Part shown: positions 8,127 through 15,132 of the stretch, in pieces
Position numbering within the stretch: the first letter of the stretch is position 1
Layout: each line of letters opens with the position of its first letter
Source of the DNA: Streptomyces sp. NBC_00523
GTDB taxonomy: Bacteria > Actinomycetota > Actinomycetes > Streptomycetales > Streptomycetaceae
Assembly (NCBI RefSeq): GCF_036346615.1
Contig: NZ_CP107836.1
Location: 3,162,001 to 3,226,000 of the forward strand
DNA: 64,000 nucleotides
Reading direction: 5' to 3'
Notes under the pieces: model-generated
The model's database searches: none
What the model saw: only the letters and a program-made list of their open reading frames with translations
Told to the model about the DNA's origin: nothing
Position numbers and translations under genes: made by a program

Positions 8127-9497
8127 TCAGGCGGCGACCGGGACGCGCTCCGGCTCGGTGTCGCGGATCTCCTCGTTCTCGTCCACCGGGGAGGCGGAGG
8201 CCGAGTTGTAGGCGTCGTGGTCCAGGATCTTCTCGCGGGCCGCGACGATCACCGGGACGAGCGCCTGGCCGGCCACGTTGGTGGCGGTGCGCATCATGTC
8301 CAGGATCGGGTCGATGGCCATCAGCAGGCCGACGCCCTCCAGCGGGAGACCCAGGGTCGACAGGGTCAGCGTCAGCATGACCGTCGCACCGGTCAGACCG
8401 GCGGTGGCCGCCGAACCGATGACCGAGACGAACGCGATCAGGACGTAGTCACCGACACCCAGCTGCACGTCGAAGATCTGCGCGATGAAGATCGCGGCGA
8501 GCGCCGGGTAGATCGCGGCGCAGCCGTCCATCTTGGTGGTGGCGCCGAACGGGACGGAGAAGGAGGCGTACTCCTTCGGGACGCCCAGGCGCTCGGTGAC
8601 CTTCTGGGTGACCGGCATGGTGCCGACCGAGGAGCGCGAGACGAACGCCAGCTGGATCGCGGGCCAGGCGCCCTTGAAGAACTGGAGCGGGCTGACCTTG
8701 GCGACGGTGGCGAGCAGCAGCGGGTAGACGCCGAACAGCACCAGCGCGCAGCCGATGTAGACGTCGGCGGTGAACGTCGCGTACTTGCCGATCAGGTCCC
8801 AGCCGTAGTCCGCGATGGCGTAGCCGATGAGGCCGATGGTGCCGATCGGGGCGAGGCGGATGACCCACCACAGGGCCTTCTGGAGGAGCTCCAGGACGGC
8901 TTCGCTGAGGGTGAGGATCGGCTGCGCCTTCTCACCGAGCTTGAGGGCGGCGATGCCGGCGACGGCGGCCATGAAGACGATCTGGAGGACGTTCAGCTCG
9001 GCGAACGGCGTGATGACGTTGTCCGGGATGATGCCGGTCAGGAAGTCGAGCCAGGAGCCGGCGTGCTCGGGGAGCTTGCCGTCCTTCGGGGTGAGGCCGG
9101 TGCCGGAGCCCGGGTTGGTGATCAGACCGATCGCGAGGCCGATGGCCACGGCGATCAGCGAGGTGATCATGAACCAGAGCAGGGTGCGGGTCGCCAGCCG
9201 GGCGGCGTTGTTGACCTTGCGCAGGTTGGTGATCGACACCAGGATCGCGAAGAAGACGAGGGGCGCCACGGCCAGCTTCAGCAGCTGGACGAAGATGTGG
9301 CCGACCTTGTCGAGCGTGGTGTACAGCCAGTCGATGTCCTGGCTGCGGGCGAGCCAGCCGAGCAGGACGCCGAGGACCAGACCGGCGACGATCTGGGCCC
9401 AGAACGGGACCTTGGGTATACGGAAGCCGGAGCCCGCGGGCTTCTCGGCGGTGGACGCGGGGTTCGCGGACACGGACACACTCCAGATGTGACGCAT
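8127..9497 (-). CDS. Dicarboxylate/amino acid:cation symporter (DAACS family)
   Basis: A 456-residue membrane transporter of the DctA/GltP type, importing C4-dicarboxylates or acidic amino acids with Na+ or H+. Eight transmembrane segments and two re-entrant loops are expected. The serine-rich hairpin reads SRSSVGTMPVT, and the cation/substrate motif reads TTKMDGCAAIY, a variant of the usual TxNMDGTAxY. The C-terminus (residues about 425-456) is an acidic cytoplasmic tail. The annotated ATG could be replaced by a GTG a few codons in (VSVSANPAS). It is a single-gene unit ended by the hairpin at 8070-8108. Confidence 0.9.
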   Translation of the reverse strand: MRHIWSVSVSANPASTAEKPAGSGFRIPKVPFWAQIVAGLVLGVLLGWLARSQDIDWLYTTLDKVGHIFVQLLKLAVAPLVFFAILVSITNLRKVNNAARLATRTLLWFMITSLIAVAIGLAIGLITNPGSGTGLTPKDGKLPEHAGSWLDFLTGIIPDNVITPFAELNVLQIVFMAAVAGIAALKLGEKAQPILTLSEAVLELLQKALWWVIRLAPIGTIGLIGYAIADYGWDLIGKYATFTADVYIGCALVLFGVYPLLLATVAKVSPLQFFKGAWPAIQLAFVSRSSVGTMPVTQKVTERLGVPKEYASFSVPFGATTKMDGCAAIYPALAAIFIAQIFDVQLGVGDYVLIAFVSVIGSAATAGLTGATVMLTLTLSTLGLPLEGVGLLMAIDPILDMMRTATNVAGQALVPVIVAAREKILDHDAYNSASASPVDENEEIRDTEPERVPVAA

Positions 9498-9620
9498 CGG
9501 GACGCACGGGGACGGTGTGCGGGGGACGGGGGTGCGGCGCCCGCGTCAGGGGCGGCGCCGCTGCATGGTGCCGGTATCAGACGTTGCGGCAACAGACCGC
9601 GGACATACAGCGGCAGAGAT

Positions 9621-9688
9621 CGACATGAAGGCGCTCCACGAGCGGGACGCTCGTGGCAGATCGCAGGCGCACATCAGTCTTCATGTCG
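9621..9688. promoter_or_regulatory. Nested inverted repeats upstream of the symporter
   Basis: Outer arms CGACATGAAG (9621-9630) and CTTCATGTCG (9679-9688) are perfect 10-base complements. Inside them CCACGAGCG (9636-9644) and CGCTCGTGG (9648-9656) form a perfect 9-base hairpin with a 3-base loop. The whole sits 124-191 bases upstream of the symporter start and may be a leader RNA structure or a pair of operators. Confidence 0.5.
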
Positions 9689-9706
9689 AACACGTTAACA
9701 CTTGAA

Positions 9707-9723
9707 CTTTGAGAACCTCAAAG
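9707..9723. promoter_or_regulatory. CTTTGAG-AAC-CTCAAAG palindrome
   Basis: Perfect 7-base arms around a 3-base centre, embedded in an A/T-rich patch. It is a good operator candidate for the leftward symporter transcript; the cognate regulator cannot be named. Confidence 0.45.
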
Positions 9724-9798
9724 GTCTTCTTTGGTACGAGAGAGCGCTCCGCACCCGCCCCCGACCGCCCGGAATCCCCAACTCCGCCTGGACACACG

Positions 9799-9839
9799 AA
9801 AAACCCCAGTACAGGAGCGACTGCTCCCGCGCTGGGGTT
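9799..9839 (-). terminator. Intrinsic terminator of the DUF4229 gene
   Basis: Arms ACCCCAG (9803-9809) and CTGGGGT (9832-9838) enclose a second small hairpin (GGAGC/GCTCC). On the minus strand the stem is followed by a run of T residues, a rare classical rho-independent layout for this GC content. It lies 43 bases past the DUF4229 stop. Confidence 0.75.
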
Positions 9840-9881
9840 CGACGGAAAAAAGCGAGCGGTGTGAGGAAGCTTACGTCCCTC

Positions 9882-10178
9882 TTACTGCGTGACACCGTCC
9901 TCGCGCGTGCGGTTGGCCTCCAGGCGAGCCTTGGCGCGGTCGACCGAGGAGACGATCTGCTCGGACATCTCGTCGCGCTGCTTGCGCAGCAGGACGAAGC
10001 TGAGCGGCGCGGACAGCACCAGGGCGAGCAGGATGACCCAGACGATGTTGGACCCCCCGACCCCGGACGGCACCACTCCGAGGTTGACGGCGATGGCGGC
10101 GACGACGAAGCAGCCGACGAAGATGCTGAGACGCATCGCGGTGTACCGGATCGTTGCGCTCGGCTTGGCAGCGGACAC
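9882..10178 (-). CDS. DUF4229 family small membrane protein
   Basis: A 98-residue protein with two transmembrane helices (about residues 15-34 and 45-65) and a charged C-terminal tail that is probably helical and cytoplasmic. It fits the DUF4229 family common in Streptomyces, whose function is unknown. A GTG start is chosen because AGAAGG lies six bases upstream. It is transcribed alone, between the acetyltransferase gene and a T-tract terminator. Confidence 0.8.
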   Translation of the reverse strand: MSAAKPSATIRYTAMRLSIFVGCFVVAAIAVNLGVVPSGVGGSNIVWVILLALVLSAPLSFVLLRKQRDEMSEQIVSSVDRAKARLEANRTREDGVTQ

Positions 10179-10268
10179 AGCTGGCCTTCTCTCTACGTAC
10201 GACAGTCCTGCCCGACCAGTGAAGCATGCCCCGCAATCGATCGATTCGCTGGGCCGCGTCCCGGGCGC

Positions 10269-10793
10269 TCAGCCCAGCGGCAGCAGCATGAAGATGTCGT
10301 CCCGGTCGTCGCCCTCGGCCACCCGGATCGCGTCGGGCACGCGGCCGACCTCCTTGTAGCCGCAGGCGGCGTAGAAGCGGTCGGCGCCCGTGCCGCCCCG
10401 GCAGGTCAGCCGGATGGCCTCGATGCCCTCGATCGCGCGCGCCGTGTCCGCGACCGCCGCCATCAGGTCGCGGCCGTACCCCTTGCCCTGGTGGCGGGGG
10501 TGGACCATCACGGTGTACGCCCACAGCCAGTGCCGCATCAGCCGGTGCGTGTTGAACGTCAGGAACGCGGTGGCGGCGACGCGGCCCTCCTCGTCGCGGC
10601 CGACGATCAGCCGGGTCCGCCCCTCGGTCAGGGCGACCTGGTGCTTGAGCAGCTCCGGCCGGACGTCCTCCTCCGACACCGGCGGTACAAAACCCACCGC
10701 GCCGCCCGCGTTGGAGACATCGGTCCAGAGCGCGACGATGCCGTCCCGCACGGACCGGTCGTAGGTCGGGTCCACCTCGAACGTAAGAGCCAT
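10269..10793 (-). CDS. GNAT family N-acetyltransferase
   Basis: A 174-residue acetyltransferase of the GCN5 fold. The acetyl-CoA-binding core is in the segment VMVHPRHQGKGYGRDLM (about residues 98-114), matching the V-x-P-x-x-(Q/R)-G-x-G signature. Substrate unknown. The promoter placed at 10800-10828 puts the -10 only six bases from the ATG, so the mRNA is probably leaderless, and there is no Shine-Dalgarno sequence. Confidence 0.85.
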   Translation of the reverse strand: MALTFEVDPTYDRSVRDGIVALWTDVSNAGGAVGFVPPVSEEDVRPELLKHQVALTEGRTRLIVGRDEEGRVAATAFLTFNTHRLMRHWLWAYTVMVHPRHQGKGYGRDLMAAVADTARAIEGIEAIRLTCRGGTGADRFYAACGYKEVGRVPDAIRVAEGDDRDDIFMLLPLG

Positions 10794-10799
10794 AGGGGC

Positions 10800-10828
10800 A
10801 GATTAACTATTACAGCCTGTAGGTTCAA
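10800..10828 (-). promoter_or_regulatory. Promoter giving a leaderless acetyltransferase mRNA
   Basis: On the minus strand TTGAAC (10823-10828), a 17-base spacer and TAATCT (10800-10805) make a near-consensus vegetative promoter. The -10 ends six bases before the ATG at 10793, which would start transcription at or next to the start codon. Confidence 0.6.
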
Positions 10829-10846
10829 CCATCATCCGGAACGCGA

Positions 10847-10881
10847 GAAAGCTCCGGCCGGGGACGGTGGCCGGAGCTTTC
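10847..10881 (-). terminator. Intrinsic terminator of mqnE
   Basis: A perfect 13-base stem, GAAAGCTCCGGCC (10847-10859) paired with 10869-10881, with a 9-base loop, 36 bases beyond the mqnE stop. Confidence 0.75.
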
Positions 10882-10916
10882 GTACGTGCAGCGTCGCGCG
10901 CGCGGCGCGCGCCGGG

Positions 10917-12080
10917 TCAGACCCGCATCGGCTGCGGCGACTCGCGCCGCTCCGCGTCCGGGCCCGGGTACTCGCGGATGATCTCGTACCGCGTGTTGCG
11001 CTCGACGGGCCGGAAGCCCGCGTCCCTGATCAGGTCGAGCAGGTCCTCGCGGGTCAGCTTGTTCGGCGTGCCGTAGTTGTCCGCGTCGTGCGTGATCTTG
11101 TACTCGACGACCGAGCCGTCCATGTCGTCCGCGCCGTGCTGGAGCGCGAGCTGCGCGGTCTGCACGCCGTGCATCACCCAGAACACCTTGACGTGCGGCA
11201 CGTTGTCGAACAGCAGCCGGGAGACGGCGAAGGTCTTCAGCGCCTCGGCGCCGGTCGCCATCGTGGTCCGCGCCTGGAGCTTGTTGCGGACCTTGCCGTC
11301 CTTCATGTCCACGAAGTCGTGCTGGTAGCGCAGCGGGATGAAGACCTGGAAGCCGCCGGTCTCGTCCTGGAGCTCACGCAGCCGCAGCACGTGGTCGACG
11401 CGGTGCCGGGGCTCCTCGATGTGCCCGTACAGCATGGTCGCCGGCGTCTTCAGCCCCTTCTCGTGGGCGAGCCGGTGGATGCGCGACCAGTCCTCCCAGT
11501 GGGTGTTGTGGTCCACGATGTGCCGGCGGACCTCCCAGTCGAAGATCTCCGCGCCGCCGCCGGTCAGCGATTCGAGACCGGCCTCGATCAGCTCGTCCAG
11601 GATCTCCGAGGCGGAGAGCTTGGAGATGGTCTCGAAGTGGTGGATCTCGGTGGCGGTGAACGCCTTCAGGGAGACCTGCGGCAGCGCCTCCTTGAGCGCG
11701 CTGAGCGAGCGCGGGTAGTAGCGCCACGGCAGGGAGGGGTGCAGCCCGTTGACGATGTGCAGCTCGGTGAGGTTCTCGCCCTCCATCGCCTTGGCGAGCT
11801 TCACCGCCTCCTCGATGCGCATGGTGTACGCGTCCTTCTCCCCCGGCTTGCGCTGGAAGGAGCAGTACGCGCACGAGGCCGTGCACACGTTGGTCATGTT
11901 GAGGTGACGGTTGACGTTGAAGTGGACGACGTCGCCGTTCTTGCGCGTGCGCACCTGGTGGGCCAGCCCGCCGAGCCAGGCCAGGTCGTCGGACTCGTAG
12001 AGCGCGATCCCGTCCTCACGGCTCAGCCGCTCACCGGCTTCGACCTTCTGCTCCAGTTCGCGCTTGAGTCCCGCGTCCAC
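10917..12080 (-). CDS. mqnE: Aminofutalosine synthase MqnE
   Basis: A 387-residue radical SAM enzyme of the futalosine route to menaquinone; it joins 3-[(1-carboxyvinyl)oxy]benzoate to the adenosyl part of SAM to give 6-amino-6-deoxyfutalosine. The [4Fe-4S] cluster motif CTASCAYC is near residues 62-69, followed by SFQRKPGEKDAYTM, characteristic of MqnE/MqnC enzymes. GTG start with GAGGAG five bases upstream. It belongs functionally with the UbiX, UbiD and prenyltransferase genes to its right, with an Lrp-type regulator in between. Confidence 0.92.
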   Translation of the reverse strand: MDAGLKRELEQKVEAGERLSREDGIALYESDDLAWLGGLAHQVRTRKNGDVVHFNVNRHLNMTNVCTASCAYCSFQRKPGEKDAYTMRIEEAVKLAKAMEGENLTELHIVNGLHPSLPWRYYPRSLSALKEALPQVSLKAFTATEIHHFETISKLSASEILDELIEAGLESLTGGGAEIFDWEVRRHIVDHNTHWEDWSRIHRLAHEKGLKTPATMLYGHIEEPRHRVDHVLRLRELQDETGGFQVFIPLRYQHDFVDMKDGKVRNKLQARTTMATGAEALKTFAVSRLLFDNVPHVKVFWVMHGVQTAQLALQHGADDMDGSVVEYKITHDADNYGTPNKLTREDLLDLIRDAGFRPVERNTRYEIIREYPGPDAERRESPQPMRV

Positions 12081-12126
12081 CAGTGCTCCTCAATTCCTCG
12101 CCGTACCGAACCTTGCCACCGTACGC

Positions 12127-12582
12127 CTAGCGTTCCTCGGGGAGGTCTCCGACCCGGTTCTCCCACTTGGTGGAGAGCACGATGGTGGTACGGGTGCGGG
12201 AGACGCCCTTGGTGCCGCTGAGGCGGCGGATCGTCTTCTCCAGGCCGTCCACGTCGCCCACCCGGACCTTGAGCATGTACGAGTCGTCGCCCGCGATGAA
12301 CCAGGCGTCCTCGATCTCCGCGAGGTCCTTCAGCCGGTGCGCCACGTCCTCGTGGTCGGCGGCGTCGGAGAGCGAGATGCCGATGAGGGCCGTGACACCG
12401 AGACCGAGCGAGGCCGCGTCGACGGTGGCGCGGTAGCCCGTGATGACACCGGCGGATTCCAGCCGGTTGATGCGGTCGGTGACGCTGGGCCCGGAGAGCC
12501 CGACGAGCCGTCCGAGCTCGGCGTACGAGGCCCTGCCGTTCTCCCGGAGGGCCTGGATGAGCTGCCTGTCCACCGCGTCCAT
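12127..12582 (-). CDS. Lrp/AsnC family transcriptional regulator
   Basis: An Lrp/AsnC regulator of 151 residues from the start chosen here. The N-terminal HTH covers about residues 2-50 (LIQALRENGRASYAELGRLV and SGPSVTDRINRLESAG), and the C-terminal ligand-binding RAM domain covers about 65-140. The reading frame opens six codons earlier at an ATG at 12598-12600, but only the internal ATG at 12580-12582 has a ribosome-binding-like GGAAGG at usable distance. Located between mqnE and a small conserved reading frame; it could tune menaquinone genes, though this is inference. Confidence 0.85.
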   Translation of the reverse strand: MDAVDRQLIQALRENGRASYAELGRLVGLSGPSVTDRINRLESAGVITGYRATVDAASLGLGVTALIGISLSDAADHEDVAHRLKDLAEIEDAWFIAGDDSYMLKVRVGDVDGLEKTIRRLSGTKGVSRTRTTIVLSTKWENRVGDLPEER

Positions 12583-12620
12583 ATGACTGAAACCTTCCAT
12601 TGTTCAGCAGTACCGCAAGT

Positions 12621-12661
12621 CTACGTGTAGAATCTAAGGCGTGCAGGCATCGACGCCTGCA
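12621..12661 (+). promoter_or_regulatory. Promoter region and inverted repeat before the 45-residue ORF
   Basis: CTAC-GT-GTAG (12621-12630) overlaps a TAGAAT -10-like hexamer (12628-12633). Just downstream TGCAGGC (12642-12648) and GCCTGCA (12655-12661) form a perfect 7-base inverted repeat that would fall at the start of the transcript. The first dyad may bind the divergent Lrp-type regulator. Confidence 0.4.
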
Positions 12662-12714
12662 AATCTTCTCGCACAATCAAAAATCGCTTACGAATCTTCA
12701 GGAGTGACGACACC

Positions 12715-12852
12715 GTGTACACGATCGAGATGGCCTACGCCCGGATGCGCGAGCTTCAGGATCTGGCCAACCGCTCGCGTGCCCACCACCCCGCCGCCGC
12801 CCTCCGGGTCGACCGCACCCGCAGTCCCCGGCGCGCGCCCAAGAAGCGCTGA
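12715..12852 (+). CDS. Small basic protein, 45 residues
   Basis: A short reading frame (GTG to TGA) encoding a very basic protein with Arg/Lys-rich C-terminus (ending RRAPKKR) and a helical N-terminus (IEMAYARMRELQDLANRSR). GGAG lies about ten bases upstream of the GTG, and a promoter-like sequence precedes it. Codon third positions are almost all G or C, consistent with coding. It resembles no family I can name; small basic proteins of this kind recur in Streptomyces genomes. It might bind nucleic acid, which is a guess from charge only. Confidence 0.55.
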   Translation: MYTIEMAYARMRELQDLANRSRAHHPAAALRVDRTRSPRRAPKKR

Positions 12853-12863
12853 CCCCACCACCG

Positions 12864-13511
12864 TCAGCCCGGGGAGGCACCACCGAGCTCCCCCTCCCAA
12901 CGGCGGTACAGCCGGTGCGGCACACCTGCCGCGTCCAGCACCCGCCCCGCGACGAAGTCCACCAGATCCTGGATGTGCGTCGCCCCCGCGTAGAAGCCCG
13001 GCGAGGCGGGCAGCACGACCGCGCCCGCCTCGTCCAGGGCCACCAGCTGCTTCAGCGTCTGCCCGCTCAACGGCGTCTCCCGGACCGCGACCACCAGCTT
13101 CCGCCGCTCCTTGAGCGTCACGCTCGCCGCCCGCTGCAACAGGTCCTTCGACAGCCCGAGCGCCACCCCCGCCACGCACGCCGTCGAGGCCGGGACGATC
13201 AGCATCCCCTTCGCCGGATACGACCCCGAGGACGGCCCCGCGGCCAGATCACCGGCCGCCCAGTGACGTACACCCGACAGGTCCACCTCGAAGGTCTCCG
13301 GCTTGCCGTCCGCACCCCGCGCCAGCCAGGCCGCCAGGTCCTCGCGCCAGTGCGCGTCGCGGTAGGAGATCCCCGTCTCGTCCAGGAGCGTCAGCCGCGA
13401 GGCCCGGCTCACGACCAGGTCCACGCTCTCCCCCGCCTCCAGCAGCCCGCGCAGCACCGCGGCGGCGAAAGGCGTGCCCGAAGCGCCGGAAACCCCGACA
13501 ATCCAAGGCAT
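12864..13511 (-). CDS. ubiX: Flavin prenyltransferase UbiX
   Basis: A 215-residue UbiX/Pad1 protein that attaches a dimethylallyl unit to FMN, making the prenylated-FMN cofactor required by UbiD decarboxylases. The N-terminal VGVSGASGTPFA flavin-binding loop, the PASTACVAG segment near residue 105 and the basic ERRKLVVAVRETPLS loop near 130 are typical. It works with the UbiD-like gene at 15129-16586 in late menaquinone synthesis. The reading frame is open far upstream, but MPWIVGVSG is the family's natural start. Confidence 0.92.
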   Translation of the reverse strand: MPWIVGVSGASGTPFAAAVLRGLLEAGESVDLVVSRASRLTLLDETGISYRDAHWREDLAAWLARGADGKPETFEVDLSGVRHWAAGDLAAGPSSGSYPAKGMLIVPASTACVAGVALGLSKDLLQRAASVTLKERRKLVVAVRETPLSGQTLKQLVALDEAGAVVLPASPGFYAGATHIQDLVDFVAGRVLDAAGVPHRLYRRWEGELGGASPG

Positions 13512-13631
13512 TCGCTGCTGCTGACTCACTGAAGACCGGGAATCCACACCCCCGAGCCTATCCGGCGCGCGGTACCCGGAACTGTCCGAGGCCCTTGGCG
13601 CGTTCCGTTGGGTGAAGGGGGGTGTCCTGCC

Positions 13632-14225
13632 ATGGACGACGTACGGATGAGAACCGGCGACCGGGCCCTCGCGGCCGGGGCGCTCATGCTCGGCTGGATC
13701 GCACTGCTCTGGATCCTGGAGGCCGTCGACCTCGCCACCGGCCACGGCCTGGACGACCACGGCATCTCCCCCCGCGAGCCCGGCGAACTGCTCGACATCG
13801 TGCCCGCCGCGTTCCTCCACGACGGCTGGGGCCATGTCGCCTCCAACAGCGTCCCGCTGCTGGTCCTGGGCTTCATAGCCGCCCTCGGCGGGCTGCGCCG
13901 CTTCGCCGGTGCCGTGCTCGTCGTGATCCTGATCAGCGGCCTCGGTGTCTGGCTCATCGCCCCGGAGAACACCGTCACGCTCGGCGCGTCGGGCGTGGTC
14001 TTCGGCCTCTTCGGCTACCTGCTGGTCCGCGGCTTCGTGGACCGCCGCCCGCTCGACGTGGTCGTCGGCCTGGCCGTCGCCGCGGTCTACGGCTCGCTGC
14101 TCCTGGGCGTCCTGCCCACGGACCCCGGCGTCAGCTGGCAGGGCCACCTCTTCGGGCTCATGGGCGGGGTGGTGGCGGCCTTCGCGCTGCGCCGCCCCAC
14201 CGCCCCGCGCGCGCTCACACCGTGA
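13632..14225 (+). CDS. Rhomboid family intramembrane serine protease
   Basis: A 197-residue membrane protein with about six transmembrane helices. The catalytic Ser is in GASGVVFGLFGYL (around residue 120) and the catalytic His in the last helix, GHLFGLMGG (around residue 175). The HDGWGHVASNS segment near residue 70 matches the rhomboid HxxxxHxxxN-like loop. It should cleave membrane proteins within the bilayer; substrate unknown. ATG at 13632 preferred over a TTG eight codons earlier because a GAAGGGGGG ribosome site precedes it. It is divergent from ubiX and overlaps the end of the prenyltransferase gene by 11 bases. Confidence 0.88.
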   Translation: MDDVRMRTGDRALAAGALMLGWIALLWILEAVDLATGHGLDDHGISPREPGELLDIVPAAFLHDGWGHVASNSVPLLVLGFIAALGGLRRFAGAVLVVILISGLGVWLIAPENTVTLGASGVVFGLFGYLLVRGFVDRRPLDVVVGLAVAAVYGSLLLGVLPTDPGVSWQGHLFGLMGGVVAAFALRRPTAPRALTP

Positions 14226-15132
14226 GCCCGCGCACCACCAGGTCCAGCAGCGCGCACACGAAGAGCGCGATCCCGATGAAGCCGTTGACCGAGAAGAACG
14301 CCCGGTTCAGCCGCGACAGGTCATGCGGCCGCACCACCCGGTGCTCGTACACGAAGGCGACCGACACGATCACCATGCCGATCCAGTAGAAGACCTCCGC
14401 GTCCGTGGCGAGGCCGAACCAGACCAGCAGGCCCGTCGTCACCACGTGGCACACCCGCGCGCCCCACAGAGCGGCCGGGATGCCGAAGCGCGCCGGGAAG
14501 GACAGCACCCCGTGCGCCCGGTCGGCCTGCACGTCCTGGCAGGCGAAGATCAGGTCGAAGCCGCCGATCCAGATGCCGACGGCGAGCCCCAGGATGACCG
14601 GGTCCCACGACCAGCTGCCGGTCACCGCGAGCCAGGCCCCGACCGGGCCCATCGCCTGGGCGAGCCCCAGGATGGCGTGCGGGAAGTTCGTGAACCGCTT
14701 GCCGTACGGGTAGACCACCATCGGGATCACCGCGACCGGCGCCAGCGCCAGGCAGAGCGGGTTCAGCAGGGCGGCGGCCCCGAGGAACACGACGACGGCG
14801 ACGAGCGCCCCCGTCCACGCCGACTTCACCGACACCGCGCCGGTCACCAGCTCACGGCCCGCGGTGCGCGGATTGCGGGCGTCGATCTCGCGGTCGATGA
14901 TCCGGTTCGCGGCCATCGCGAACGTCCGCAGCCCGACCATCGCGACCGTCACCAGCAGCAGCGTGCCCCAGTGGACGCTCCCGTCCGCCAGGAACATCGC
15001 GGTCAGGGCGGCGATGTACGCGAAGGGCAGCGCGAAGACCGAGTGCTCGATCATCACGAGCCGCAGGAAGGCCTTCACCTTGCTGCTCGGTTGCGCGGGC
15101 CCTGACCCCAGGGTTGCTTCGGCGGCGCTCAC
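14215..15132 (-). CDS. mqnP: UbiA-type prenyltransferase of menaquinone synthesis (MqnP)
   Basis: A 305-residue UbiA-superfamily enzyme with about eight transmembrane helices, expected to prenylate the 6-hydroxy-2-naphthoate-derived ring in the futalosine route. The first aspartate-rich motif is NRIIDREIDARNPRT (about residues 70-84) and the second is DVQADRAHG (about 190-198); both bind Mg-pyrophosphate. The GTG start overlaps the ubiD stop as GTGA, so the two are translationally coupled; the longer upstream frame is not used. Confidence 0.88.
   Translation of the reverse strand: MSAAEATLGSGPAQPSSKVKAFLRLVMIEHSVFALPFAYIAALTAMFLADGSVHWGTLLLVTVAMVGLRTFAMAANRIIDREIDARNPRTAGRELVTGAVSVKSAWTGALVAVVVFLGAAALLNPLCLALAPVAVIPMVVYPYGKRFTNFPHAILGLAQAMGPVGAWLAVTGSWSWDPVILGLAVGIWIGGFDLIFACQDVQADRAHGVLSFPARFGIPAALWGARVCHVVTTGLLVWFGLATDAEVFYWIGMVIVSVAFVYEHRVVRPHDLSRLNRAFFSVNGFIGIALFVCALLDLVVRGLTV

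Larger units (their letters stand above)
9498..9881. other. 384-base intergenic region with regulatory repeats
   Basis: No protein-coding gene is supported here. The stretch holds the nested repeats at 9621-9688, the CTTTGAG-AAC-CTCAAAG palindrome at 9707-9723, and the terminator of the DUF4229 gene at 9799-9839. The segment at 9685-9735 is unusually A/T-rich for this chromosome, as expected of a promoter. Confidence 0.6.

Noticed and set aside
9702..12221. An 839-codon plus-strand open frame
   Set aside because: It lies opposite DUF4229, acetyltransferase and MqnE genes and has repeat-like Arg/Val/Asp composition without domains.
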